Origin: Zoroaster sp. YZ-2022
Taxonomy: Eukaryota > Echinodermata > Asteroidea > Forcipulatida > Zoroasteridae
Assembly: GCA_029582265.1 (NCBI GenBank)
Contig: CM055828.1
Location: 4,385,402-4,449,401 of the forward strand
Direction of reading: 5' to 3'
DNA length: 64,000 nucleotides
Made by a program: the position numbers and the translations under genes. A model generated the notes under the pieces. The model made no database searches. It saw nothing but the letters and a program-made list of their open reading frames with translations, and was not told where the DNA came from. Shown one piece after another: positions 1 through 12,200 of this stretch. Numbering within the stretch: position 1 is the first letter of the stretch; each line of letters starts with the position of its first letter.

Positions 1-1620
1 AAAATACAAGACTTACCCCTTGTGATTTTTTTTGGGGAAATACAAGACTTACCCCTTGTGATTTTTTTGGGAAAATACAAGACTTACCCCTTGTGATTCT
101 TTTTGGGGAAAAATACAAGGCTTACCCCTTGTGATTTTTTGGGAAAAATACAAGACTTACCCCTTGTGATTTTTTTGGGGAGAAAATACAAGACTTACCC
201 CTTGTGATTTCTTTTTGGGAAAATACAAGACTTACCCCTTGTGATTTTTTTTGAAAAAATACAAGGCTACCCCTTGTGATTTTTTGGGAAAAAAACAAGA
301 CTTACCCCTTGTGATTTTTTTTGAAAAAATACAAGACTTACCCCTTGTGATTATTTTGGGAAAATACAAGACTTACCCCTTGTGATTTTTTTTTGGGAAA
401 ATACAAGACTTACCCCTTGTGATTTTTTTGAAAAAATACAAGGCTTACCCCTTGTGATTTTTTGGGAAAATACAAGACTTACCCCTTGTGATTTTTTTGG
501 GAAAATACAAGACTTACCCCTTGTGATTTTCTTTGGGGAAAATACAAGACTTACCCCTTGTTATTGTTTTGAAAAAATACAATGCTTACCCCTTGTGATT
601 TTTTTGGGAAAATACAAGACTTACCCCTTGTGATTTGTTTGGGGAAAATACAAGACTTACCCCTTGTAATTTTTTTGGGGAAAATACAAGACTTACCCCT
701 TGTGATTTTGTTTGGGAAAATACAAGACTTACCCCTTGTGATTTTTTTGGGGAAAATGCAAGGATTACCCTTTGTGATTTTTTTGGGAAAAAATACAAGG
801 CTTACCCCTTGAGATTTGTTTGAAAAAATACAAGGCTTACCCCTTGTGATTCTTTTTGGGGAAAAATACAAGGCTTACCCCTTGTGATTTTTTGGGAAAA
901 ATACAAGACTTACCCCTTGTGATTTTTTTTTGGGGAAAATACAAGACTTACCCCTTGTGATTTTTTTGAAAAAATACAAGGCTTACCCCTTGTGATATTT
1001 TTTGGGGAAAAACACAAGGCTTACCCTTTGTGATTTTTTTGGGAAAAAATACAAGACTTACCCCTTGTGATTTTTTGGGAAAAATACAAGACTTACCCCT
1101 TGTGATTTTTTTGGGGAGAAAATACAAGACTTACCCCTTGTGATTTCTTTTTGGGAAAATACAAGACTTACCCCTTGTGATTTTTTTTGAAAAAATACAA
1201 GGCTACCCCTTGTGATTTTTTTTGAAAAAATACAAGACTTACCCCTTGTGATTATTTTGGGAAAATACAAGACTTACCCCTTGTGATTTTTTTGGGGGAA
1301 AATACAAGACTTACCCCTTGTGATTTTTTTGAAAAAATACAAGGCTTACCCCTTGTGATTTTTTGGGAAAAACACAAGACTTACCCCTTGTGATTTTTTG
1401 GGAAAAATACAAGACTTACCCCTTGTGATTTTTTTGGGGAAAATACAAGACTTACCCCTTGTAATTTTTTTGGGGAAAATACAAGACTTACCCCTTGTGA
1501 TTTTGTTTGGGAAAATACAAGACTTACCCCTTGTGATTTTTTTGGGAAAAATGCAAGGATTACCCTTTGTGAATTTTTTTTTCGGGGGGGGGGGGGGAAC
1601 TACAAGGCTTCCTCCTTGAA
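1..1620. repeat. Tandem array of ~36-bp units with a built-in hairpin
   Basis: About 44 copies of a unit with core ACAAGRCTTACCCCTTGT followed by a T-run and G/A-run of varying length. The core is an inverted repeat (ACAAGG/CCTTGT). The array begins before the window. The short frames across it on both strands are repeat artefacts. Confidence 0.95.
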
Positions 1621-1784
1621 AATACAAGGCGAGTGTGACTGTTGGGAAAAGAAAAAGAAAACCAAATAATAAATAAAACATTTTTGTAAACAAGCTAGCT
1701 TTACCATCTTTACCTCTAGTAATTTTTGTTAGGGATTAAAAAAAAAAAAATGTTAAATAAAATTTCTGCAGAAAGTTAGTCAGA

Positions 1785-2067
1785 GTGACGACCAGGCATT
1801 GGGGAGACTCAAAGTCTGGCGAACCAGCGTGGTGATCTCCTTACGCACCCTTCTGGGGGGTGACTATCCCCCCGGTCCCTCCTTGTCCTTTCCCGCCCGT
1901 ACTACCCCACTCCTTTAGGGGAGAGACATGAAGGTTCCCAAGCCATTGCTGTGTCGACAGCTATCATGTCCCTGTGTCAGGAGCTGGATTCGAACCGGGC
2001 GTACCAACTCTGGAATGTCCGCGATTGAACAAACCAGCGGCTAAGCGACTGAGCCACCGAGCCCCGT
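1785..2067 (-). mobile_element. tRNA-derived SINE
   Basis: On the minus strand a tRNA-like head has box A-like TGGCTCAGTCG and box B GGTTCGAATCC, followed by a GC-richer body. A diverged second head is at 2,140-2,245 and another tRNA-like piece at 2,330-2,395. Confidence 0.6.
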
Positions 2068-2139
2068 TGGTATTTGAAGATGCAATTTAATCTACTTAAA
2101 TAATTGAGATTGCGCAACCGTTAAAATATAAAAAACAAG

Positions 2140-2245
2140 ACGTAGGTAGGATTTGAACCCGGGTCTGTAGGTTCGGAACGTACCAACTCTAGAATGTCCG
2201 CGATTGAACAAACCAGCGGCTAAGTGACTGAGCCACGAAGCCCCA
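2140..2245 (-). mobile_element. tRNA-like SINE head fragment
   Basis: Near copy of the tRNA-like head at 1,975-2,067 on the same strand, without the body. Confidence 0.55.
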
Positions 2246-2329
2246 TTGGTATCTGGAGATGCAATTTAAAACTACTTATACTATTGTAATTGATTGCGCA
2301 ACAACAAGTGCGAAAAAAGAAAAGATGCG

Positions 2330-2395
2330 TCGGCGGGATTCGAACCCGGGTTCGTAGCTCCGGAACCTTCCGTCTTCACGTTACGCTACGGCTTC
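2330..2395 (-). mobile_element. tRNA-like fragment
   Basis: Contains box B GGTTCGAATCC and a tRNA-length stretch upstream, but no convincing cloverleaf; probably SINE-derived. Confidence 0.4.
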
Positions 2396-2399
2396 ATCT

Positions 2400-5300
2400 G
2401 ATAATTAATAAGAAAAGTTAACTCTATCAAGTTTTGCACTGGGTATATATGAAACTGACTCATCGTGATCGTATTAAACTTGAAACATGACGCATGATGG
2501 TAACAGATGCTTAAAAGTTTCAAACTGTAGTCTTGGGACACTAAACTGGAGAATTTTCAGTGAAATTTTATACCATAGCACCTCAGATAGGTAAGTTTTA
2601 TTTAAAACTGATCATTTATGTAAATTCTTTCTCGATCATACCAACAATATTTGTTTCCTTCTTTGATTCTCTCGTGAATACCAATAGTGTATAGGGGGAT
2701 TTAACCATTATTTTCCTAATTTGTTTCCATTTAAAAATGGGAAGATAAATATTACCAGGAAAGATAACATTCACTGTTTCCTGATAAAAAACTGTTCATT
2801 CTTCAAAATGCATAAAAATTCATTAGAAAAAATAAATAAAAACAATAATAATATTTCAGTGTTTTATATTTTTGTAATCTTTTAAAAAGCACTGGATGAA
2901 AATTGCAATATAAAATTGAAGTAAATGCTAAATTGTTTATCCCTCATTTTACTGGTTATTTATATTTCATAAAAAAATTAAATAAATTATTATAATAATA
3001 ATATTTCGGTGTTTTATATTTTTGTGTAATTTGTGCAATATAAAATTGCAGTAAATTCTTAATTGTTTGTCTATCACTTTACTGCACAGGCCTATTTATA
3101 TTTCATAAAAATATTTCATAAAAATATTTCATAAAAATATTTTATTGTATTGTATCAGCTGGATTACTAGCAGATATATTATTGTGTGACTCCAGACACA
3201 TAATAAACAAACCAAACATTTTCGATTCAGAATAATACATATTAATTTAATTAGTTCTCAGAATGTAGTTTACAGTTCAGAAACTGTGTACAGCAGTTTA
3301 TAGAAAGTAATGTTAGATAATTATTATTCTACAGTGTTATACAATGAAAAATAAACCAGTATTATTTTACCCCGAATCACTCATCGTACAGCATATGAAT
3401 ATGATATACTTTTAAAATTCAAGATGCTTCTGTATTGGTAAACTCTGATAATTACATATGCAATGCAATACAATGATCCGGTTACAGTCATAGAATCCAC
3501 ACCCACTATTAGCAATGATAAAAAGTTTGGTCATGCCACCTGCTGAAAAGCCAAGTGATTGACCGACATAACAACCGTAGTCATGGATTGGATTAATCCA
3601 ATTTTGAGTTTATTTAAGGACAGCAAATATCTCCTATTGTCTGTCAGCAATTTCAAATTATAATATTTTAGGCATTTTTCGTTTTCTTTTTGCTATGAAA
3701 CGATGTCCACTTGCAACCAAAATTTCTGGATCAATTGGAATTCTGCTGTGATGTGTTTTGCACAACTTTTTCACATAGAGTTATGAACATTGCCTGATTT
3801 GGTGTACGGCCTCTCTTAGCCACCACTTTGTATATGGGAAATTTGTTCCGGTTCCAATATCCGCATATATATGTTAACATGTATCACCTAACAAAAAAAA
3901 GAAAAAGAAAAAAAGATTGCCCATCGCTGCACTGATTTTGAAGCCGACCTATGACTAAAAAGCAGACACTTTATTTTGGCCTTAAAGCATTTTACAAAAG
4001 AAAATATATGATCTCAACAATACGTTTACTCTGAAAAAATATTCAAAGCAGCATTAGGAAATCCACTGTTTACAAACTGAATAATTATTACACAACTTCA
4101 ATTCCTAGACTTGATAAAAGTATTAGTATAATGTAAAGTAAAATGGCGACTAGTTTATAGAGCTGGTATCCAGTCAATGATTTATTTTGCCGAATTCATA
4201 AAGTATTGTTAGAATACAGGCGGTCTCTTAGGCCGGGTGACAGCTTTATCACAGCACAATGCCTCCATTACAACGCATGCTATGGTCCTAACAAAAATGA
4301 TTGTTACGGTGGCCATTTTGTTAGAGTGATTGATGACTGCAATACTAATGCATATAAACTAGGAGCCCAGGGTTCATGTTAGGTATAGCAACTGATATGA
4401 TCATTAAAGACACATCCCATTGTAATAAGATTAACTGTTATTATTTCTACATCTAAATCAGCATTATCCATTACTAAGACATTTTCCTTGGCAATTTTTA
4501 AGGTATCTCTCTTTTTACAAAACTAGTTCCCTCCTGCAGACTAACTACATTGATGTCGGCTTCAAAACCCCCATACTTCTACCCTAAAGCATACAAAAGT
4601 TATACAGTATTATGTCTGTTTCACAGAAATCCTTCTAACTTCTAATTTTCCCTTTTTAGATAAAACAACTTTATGTTACACAAACTCTACATTCTATTTA
4701 CAGCATTTGTAAGGGTTACTGTTACTTTTTGGCTTTTAAAATATTTTTAAGAGTTGTGATGAATTTATTTCAGTTTATTTTTCTTTTAACAAAGAAATCA
4801 AAGGACTTTGGTATTTAACCGCCCTTGTACCCATGGCTTAGCTTGCTCTTACCATTAGACCCTGGTTGGCAAGATTCTTGGATATTCTAATTGTCAAATG
4901 TGACTGGCTCTGACAAAACTCTAAACTTGGACCCAACTTTACGGAGTGACCTCCCAAATTTATCGTGAAAATTAACAATATTCGGGATTTTTCTTTTTCC
5001 ATCAAAATCTAGAGAAAATGCTCTAACTCTGTATTGTCACATGAAAATCTCAAACTGGTCCCTGTGGTCAGTTTTTGACCTTTTCCTGGTTGTTACGCAT
5101 TATGGTAAATGCCGAGAAGTTTTGGGTTTTGCCAGAGCGGGTCACAAATACTATAGGGAGATATTTGTGGGGTCAAACCCTTTTGGGTGGAGGTTGGTGT
5201 TTAGCCTTTTATGGCTGTCTGTTATTAGTGGGGCATTCCAAGATGGGTGATATTCCAAGATGGGTGACATTCCAAGATGCCCGGAATAAAACTCATGTAT

Positions 5301-5650
5301 ATGCAACATGATGGCACCACTGTTCTTGATACAATAAAAAATATTTCAAGCATCCAAAAACTAAATACAAACTTCACAAAAAATACTAATATTTTAGCAT
5401 CTTACATTACATCTTGTCATTACACCAAAAAGGCCTCTGTGTAAAATTATAACAACATTTATATTAACAGTTGACTAATTAGAGTCCTAACAAATAATGA
5501 AAGCATACACAAGGAATGTTTTACAAGTAAAACCACAAAAATATTTTTCAATTTAATTTGACCTTCTTTGTAAATATATATACATTATCTGAAAATGTTA
5601 ATATTGTAAACATCATTAAGAGTTGCTATCTTGATTAAAAAGTGATGCAA
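2400..5650. other. Gene-free AT-rich flank downstream of gene A
   Basis: Only short unsupported frames. An interspersed repeat copy (3,665-3,895) related to those at 27,940, 30,480 and 43,140 is recognisable. Nothing else seen. Confidence 0.6.
3665..3895 (+). repeat. Interspersed repeat copy with the empty insertion site
   Basis: Shares its sequence with 27,940-28,061 plus 28,716-28,790 and, inverted, with 43,180-43,500 and 30,480-30,600. It contains an uninterrupted TATATGGGAA where the copy at 28 kb carries an insertion. Confidence 0.7.
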
Positions 5651-5657
5651 TTGAAAT

Positions 5658-5663
5658 TTTATT
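5658..5663 (-). terminator. Candidate polyadenylation signal of gene A
   Basis: AATAAA on the minus strand about 510 nt past the stop; it is the first canonical hexamer I found downstream. The true cleavage site is unknown. Confidence 0.35.
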
Positions 5664-6173
5664 TTTCATGTAAGATAGAATTCTGGGGTTTAAAAGACAA
5701 CCCAGAGATGAAGAGAGAGAGAGGGGGGGGGGGGGGATATTGACCCAAAATTGAACAAAATACAGCAATTTTAAAATGTTTGTACAAGGCTGTTCCCACA
5801 TATGAGCCGGGCAATGAGCATCGAGTGCCTTCACTGGTTCCAATACATGAGGGAAAATAATATAGCTCTTCTACACAGAATAATTCACACACTATATCTT
5901 GTAAAAACTCCTCTGAGCGAGAACGTTATTAACATAAAAAACCATATCACCTCTTCATGAAAAATTTGCTTTCTTTGGAACTTGCCACTGATTTGCCTAC
6001 TCATTTTCCTAATCGAGTCATAAAAACCAATTCTTAAAATGCACCCATTAAAAAAATTAAAACATTTTTTTAAAATGCCACATTTTGTAAACACTCGGCA
6101 CTGATTTTAAAATGTCAAAGCTTGTTTCCGACTGCCACACGCTACATAACCCTTAATCTAGTGATACCAACAT

Positions 6174-6280
6174 TTAGCGGGGACGTAGGAAGCTCCGAGC
6201 GTCCACGACAGCACCGTTTTCACGATAGTCATCAATGAGCTCTTTCCATTTATCGTGGGTCTGCAGCAAATACTGGTTAC
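6174..6280 (-). CDS. HELZ2: Gene A exon 38 (stop codon)
   Basis: Residues 3822-3856, [19 protein letters not shown] to FLRPR, then TAA. The LW..L...Y-type ending matches C-termini of UPF1-like helicases. Confidence 0.9.
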
Positions 6281-9200
6281 CTGTATTATAGGAGAAACAA
6301 ATCAAGACATCAGAAGAAAAAAAACCCCAGATTTTTGAATCAATGGGTATTTTTGGTCAAATCCTTCTGGTGAATGATGAACAGTATATCAGCTAAGTCT
6401 GCGGTGACACCATGTAAAAATTGTCTTTTGAGTAGTGCAAATAGTTCTGAAAAAGAACCGGCTGGTTACAATTTGACGTTTCGATCAGTATGCTCTGATC
6501 GTCTTCAGGAGAATGCCGGACTCTGGAAGATGCTGCTGCTTAAGTAGACTGCTGGGAGATGGTGCGAAGACTGGATGCTGGGGTTTATAGTGCATTGTTG
6601 CTACTCAAAAGAGAATTGTCGCCGCAAACAGTCTTTACTTATCCTTTTCAGTATAACGGTTAACTGCATGTTTTGAGATCACTGCTTAAGCTTATGCACT
6701 TTTGCTCATTCCTTGCTGAAAATGAAATAGATGCATTGTCACTGCTACAGGGATATGATGTGAACGAATGGCACAGCCTTCTTGTACCTGGGAAAAAAAA
6801 AAACTATTCAAGAACAAATCTTAGGTTCTTACCGATGATGATGAGCCCTCGTTTGGCTCGTGAGAGGGCGACATTCATTTGGTTCTCGTCAATGATGAAT
6901 CCTAGATTCTTCTGCTTCCATCCTGTGCTGGCTTTCTCTTCAATCTCAATTCGCGGCAAGGAGCGCACCGTGGACATGACGACGTAGTCCCATTCACTTC
7001 CTGAAAGCAAACAATTTCAAGAAAGGTTGGGATTGTAAGTCGTGATTATGCATATAACCTGTTTGGTGTTACAGCGGAAAACAATACGGTCGAGAAGGAT
7101 GAAATTAAATAAAAATCGGGAGGACTAGTTGGGAAATATGATAACACATGAAGAAGAGCTTTTATTGAAGGCAAGCAAAAATACAGGAAGAGTTTAAGCA
7201 GACAAGTTGATAGAAATAGAAAGAGTCAAGAGATGATAGCCGAATGCGGGCCATGACCATGGTACTCAAGCAAGATGCTTTACTGTATACATTGCTTCTC
7301 TCCACCCAGGAGTATAAATAGCCACTGTAGAGCTGAGTACGGCAGCACAGAGCTGTATACTCCCTAGGATGCTGAGAAAGTTTAAGGATTGATATTGGCC
7401 CAATAACCAGGGGTAATAATGTAAAGCACTTAGGGACAAGGGCCAAAGTCATGGTACAGCCAAGCCTTTGAGAAGCCCGGCCAGGCCCAGGCTTTTCCCC
7501 TGCCTACTGGCCTACATAATGAACTCTGATTGCCTGGGCTAGGCCCTCCAGAAGCCCAGGTTATGTTGATTGGCAGGTACTGTATTGTCACAAAAGACAA
7601 TTAGGAGGCCAGGTAGCCTAGGCCTGGCCGGGCTTCTCAAAGGCTTGGCTGTACCATGACTTTGGTCCTCCTCCCTTAGAGTATAACATCTTGATAGATT
7701 TTAAGCTATATTAGACTCCAATATTATTAATATTAATGATGGTGCAAGGGGGTGTATATAAACAAACATGAAAATAGATGGTGCATGTGGAAAAGATGTA
7801 TCCACACAGCAGAAAAAACAATTACAAGGAATTTTATGCTTTGAAGTTTCCCTCGCTCTAAAGGGAATTAGCCCAGTAAACGGGCAAGCTCAGTTGTCAA
7901 GACATGTCCACTAAGGTTTGAGATTCTCAGAAGTAGCATGCGGATTTTTCTTCCGCAGACACTTGAATATACAGTGCTGAGCTGTGTCGGGGAAGGGGAA
8001 AAATTGACATCACGTTTTATGATGAGGATAAGAGGAAACACGTCAGTATGTCTGAAGAAGATAAAACATGGATGGCGGTAATGTTCCTCCAGTTATGATG
8101 ACAAACCTTGGCTAGTGATAACAGTCCGCACTGAGATATCCTTAAAGCCATTTCTTTTCAGTGCTGCTTCGATCTCTGCACACTGGAGGCGATACTGGGA
8201 CAGGATGACAACATCTTCGGGCTTCACATTGTGACGTCTTACTAGTGTGGTGGCAATCCGTACCTGATGCAATGAAAGGTTATTGAACATCGATGAAGGT
8301 CACAATTACATCAATAATCTCATCTGTCTCTGCTGCCCAAAACCCATCACTTTTAATTTACCGTTTGTGGCAGAATTGGCATGCAGCTAACCATCCTAAA
8401 TCCTTCAAAATCAACCAGAGGATTTGAAAGATTTTGTAGGATTGAGGTAGGATTTGAAATTCCATTGACTTAGCCTACCAAAAATCTCCAAAAATTCTCC
8501 TGAGGACGATCAGAGCATACTGATCGAAACGTCGAGTTGTACCACCAGTTCTTTTCAGAACTAATTACTACTCAATTGAGATTCCACATGGTGTCACCGC
8601 AATTAGTCTTACTTACCATCCTCACCATGCAAAGCTACAAGTTTTACCTACCAAAAATCAATAAGGTATATCAGTTGATCAGAAGGATTGGAAATAGTAC
8701 GGACCCTGCATAAAATCATATGGGTTGATTTTGAAGGATTGAGGTGGGATGCTGGGAATGATTTATGAGCCTGATGAGCAGGGGGTAATAAAGTGGATAG
8801 GGACCCCACGGTGATATATGCTATATGAGAAATGTTTATTATTATTATTGTTATTATTCTTATTAGTTCAATTTCAAAAATGTTGTCTGAGATCAGGACC
8901 TGGTATTCAGGGCTTGAATTTCATGGAGGCCATTGCCTCCGCTGACCTGTTCTTGGCCTAGGTGACCCATTGAAATGCTCCCCAAGACATGTTGATTGTA
9001 TAAAAGAAGTGTCTCTTTAATGAAAGAAAAATAGCCTTATCCCCTTCAAGAATGAAATTCCAGGTTCTTTTCCAATTAATGTTACACTAAAAATGTACAC
9101 TGTAACTCCCCCGCCTTGTTAAAAAAATAAATTCAAACTTTTCTTACTGCATGCTTGACCTCCTGTGGGTTGGCCTTGGACTGTTCATTTCCTTCGGCCG

Positions 9201-12200
9201 TCTTTACTGACAGTGTTTCCTCTTTGCCGTACAGATGACAGAAGACCAGGGGATTCTCATCCCCACCGGGCCAGATGCCCTGGGTGTACGGATTGGGTCT
9301 CCGTTGCTTGACGATGTCGGCTGTCTCTAGTTTACCGTTGTAGAATGCTTGGGAGGGGAAGGCGCAGATAGATTTGTGCTGAGGGAAAGGAAATAAAACA
9401 ATAGAAGACAATGGCGGCGATTCTGGTTAACCCTCTCAATACCGAATTGTTTGACCACTCAAGCATGAAACACACATTCTTACATAACAGAAAGCTTGTG
9501 TTCAAAGGCCAATTTTACAAACTCTATTATCACCTTGAAGATATCGTTTTACAGCAAAATAAATAATAAAAAATATCTTACTTATTGAATTCCCTTTCAT
9601 AAAATCCAAAAAACATTAAGATCGGTCAATAAATGTCCAAGTTCTCGGTCTTTGTTTCCTCAGTGTGATCTGTAAACTCAAACACTTTTTTGTACACAAA
9701 CACATGGCGCTCCGTAGGTGTTTGGCATTTCGGATCTTTACACTACAATTTGAAGGGGTTGCATAATAGCAACCTTATTTTATTTCACCATCAATGGAAA
9801 GATCCGATCTTGCTCTTTCCAACCATTGTAAGCTTGGGTATGGAGGGTGAACATGGACAAAACTACAGCTTTATAACAAATGGCCTTTGTGCTCAGGCTT
9901 GAGTGCTTTTTTGTGTGAAAGCTTGGTCGACTAAAGTCGCCTTTGGTAAGGAAAGGGTTAAAGACAGATCTTTTGTTTACGAGGTTAGTAACCAAACAAA
10001 AGAAGATTGAGTCAATCAATCAAATAATCAATCAGTTGATCAACTGATAAATAAATTGATTTTTGCTAACAAAGCAATTGATCTGTGCTAACAAAGCAAG
10101 TACAAGAGAATTCAGTCAGTCAATCAATCAACTAATAGGCCAACGAACTCATCAATCAATAAATCAATCAATCCATCAATTGATGAATTGATCAATCAAA
10201 TTGATTTGTGCTGACGAAGTAAGTAAAAGACCATACAGGGATTCAGTCAATCAATAGCTGATCGCTCATCAAATATTCAATCAATCTATAAATCTTTATT
10301 TACAGAGCAAGTAACAAATCACAAAAAGCCAGCCAGCCAGTCACAATCAATAGATTGCTGCTTTAAGCAGTGATTATAATCGATCAATCTATATAATCGA
10401 TCAATTGATCAATATAATCGATCAATCTATATAATCGATCAATTGATCAATATAATCGATCAATCTATATAATCGATCAATCTATATAATCGATCAATTG
10501 ATCAATATAATCGATCAATCTATATAATCGATCAATCTATATAATCGATCAATCTATATAATCGATCAATTGATCAATATAATTGATCAATCTATATAAT
10601 CGATCAATCTATATAATCGATCAATCTATATAATCGATCAATCTATATAATCGATCAATTGATCAATATAATTGATCAATCTGAATGACAATTGTTTAAA
10701 AGGCTTTCCCAGGATGGACTTCACATTTCACGACTTTCTAGGTTTTCCTCAAGGCATATGATGCCAAGCAAGTTTTTTGGGAGTCATACAAAACCCAGAA
10801 AACATCCAATAAGAGAGAACACTTACCATGCGATATTGTATCGTAAGCATATGTGCTTTCTTCTCGTACTTCTCAAGAAGCGAGACCTCCATACCAAGAA
10901 GCTGAGCAGTTTTCTCTTGAATAATCGGCCTATGGTCAAGAACAAACAATCAAGATTAAAAGCTTCTAACATTTTGGGTAATTAAAATAACTTTGACCTC
11001 CCTATACCCATCTCCTCTCTCCTAGGGGTCAACTTACCTGAGCTGTTTATAATCTCCAATCAGTACAACCCGATGTGGACTGGTTCCCACCAATGGTATC
11101 AGCGTTTCTGATTCGATATCGACCTCTTCTCAACATACATTGAATTTTGACATCCCTACACCCAATCCCCTCTCTCCTAGGGGTGAACGTCTTACCTGAG
11201 TTGCTTATGATCGCCAATCAGGACAACTTGACATGGATTGGTTCCCACCAGCGGTATCAGCGTTTCTGGTTCGTTGCACATACCGGCCTCGTCGACTATA
11301 CACTGTACAATGTTGGCGAAGTTCCTAATCCGTTTGCTTCCAGATGCATTGCAGGTACAAAGGATGATCTCATATTTCTTGAGCTCTTCATCCTATCGAT
11401 GGTAATGATAAAAGTCTATTAACTCAAACAGAATGTACAGAACCTCAGGCCCCTGAAGCAAGCCTCTGTCTTAGCGCCCTAAACTTTTCTTGCTTGCCCT
11501 GTTAAAGCCTCTATATACTACTGGTAATCTTGCAGATTTACAGAAAGATTTTACTTGGTGTAAAATTCATGATGGTGTTCATATCCTTTGGAATATTGTT
11601 GTCTCATGTGCTTTCGTTTTACTTAGTGAAAAAATTTCCAAAATGAATTTCTTGTTAATGACAATGAAATAATCTGAAACTTTCACAAATTGGTTTTTAA
11701 ACATATGTGTGGCAGTCGGGGAAAACCCGTCAGAAGTCGCCACGCACATTTTGTAATTATGGACCGATTTACGAAAAAATTTACCAGTGTCATTTTTGAG
11801 ATTTTGGTTCCAAATGGAAGTTGTTGTCTTTAAATTTCCTCTTAAATTTTTTTTAAAGGAAAATCAAAGTATAAAATGTATTTTTGGGATGTTTTTGAAC
11901 CCAATGCATTTTAAAATAACTAGAAGATTAAAAAAAAAAATCACTCTAAAACAATGCACTTTTTGGCCGACGCTCACGAATTCTCCCAAAGCACGCCCCC
12001 CTATGAATAACCCATCAATGGAAAGCTCTACACTAGTCCTGATCCTGTCCTATTAATAGTTCAAGGGATTTACGTTTACTGCATAGCCAACTTTGAAGCC
12101 TATTTTCTCCGTTTGTGGGTTTTAGAATAAACCGTCTTTGAAAGGTCATAACTTTAGTTGTGGTTTGAATATTGAACTCATTAAAACTGTTATGAGATCA

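Noticed and set aside
1..1620. CRISPR-like array
   Set aside because: Units are contiguous with only homopolymer length variation between cores and no unique spacers, in a eukaryotic context.
382..1693. Several short frames rich in Lys/Gly/Ile or Leu/Pro on both strands
   Set aside because: They read through the ~36-bp tandem array; no start context, no domain.
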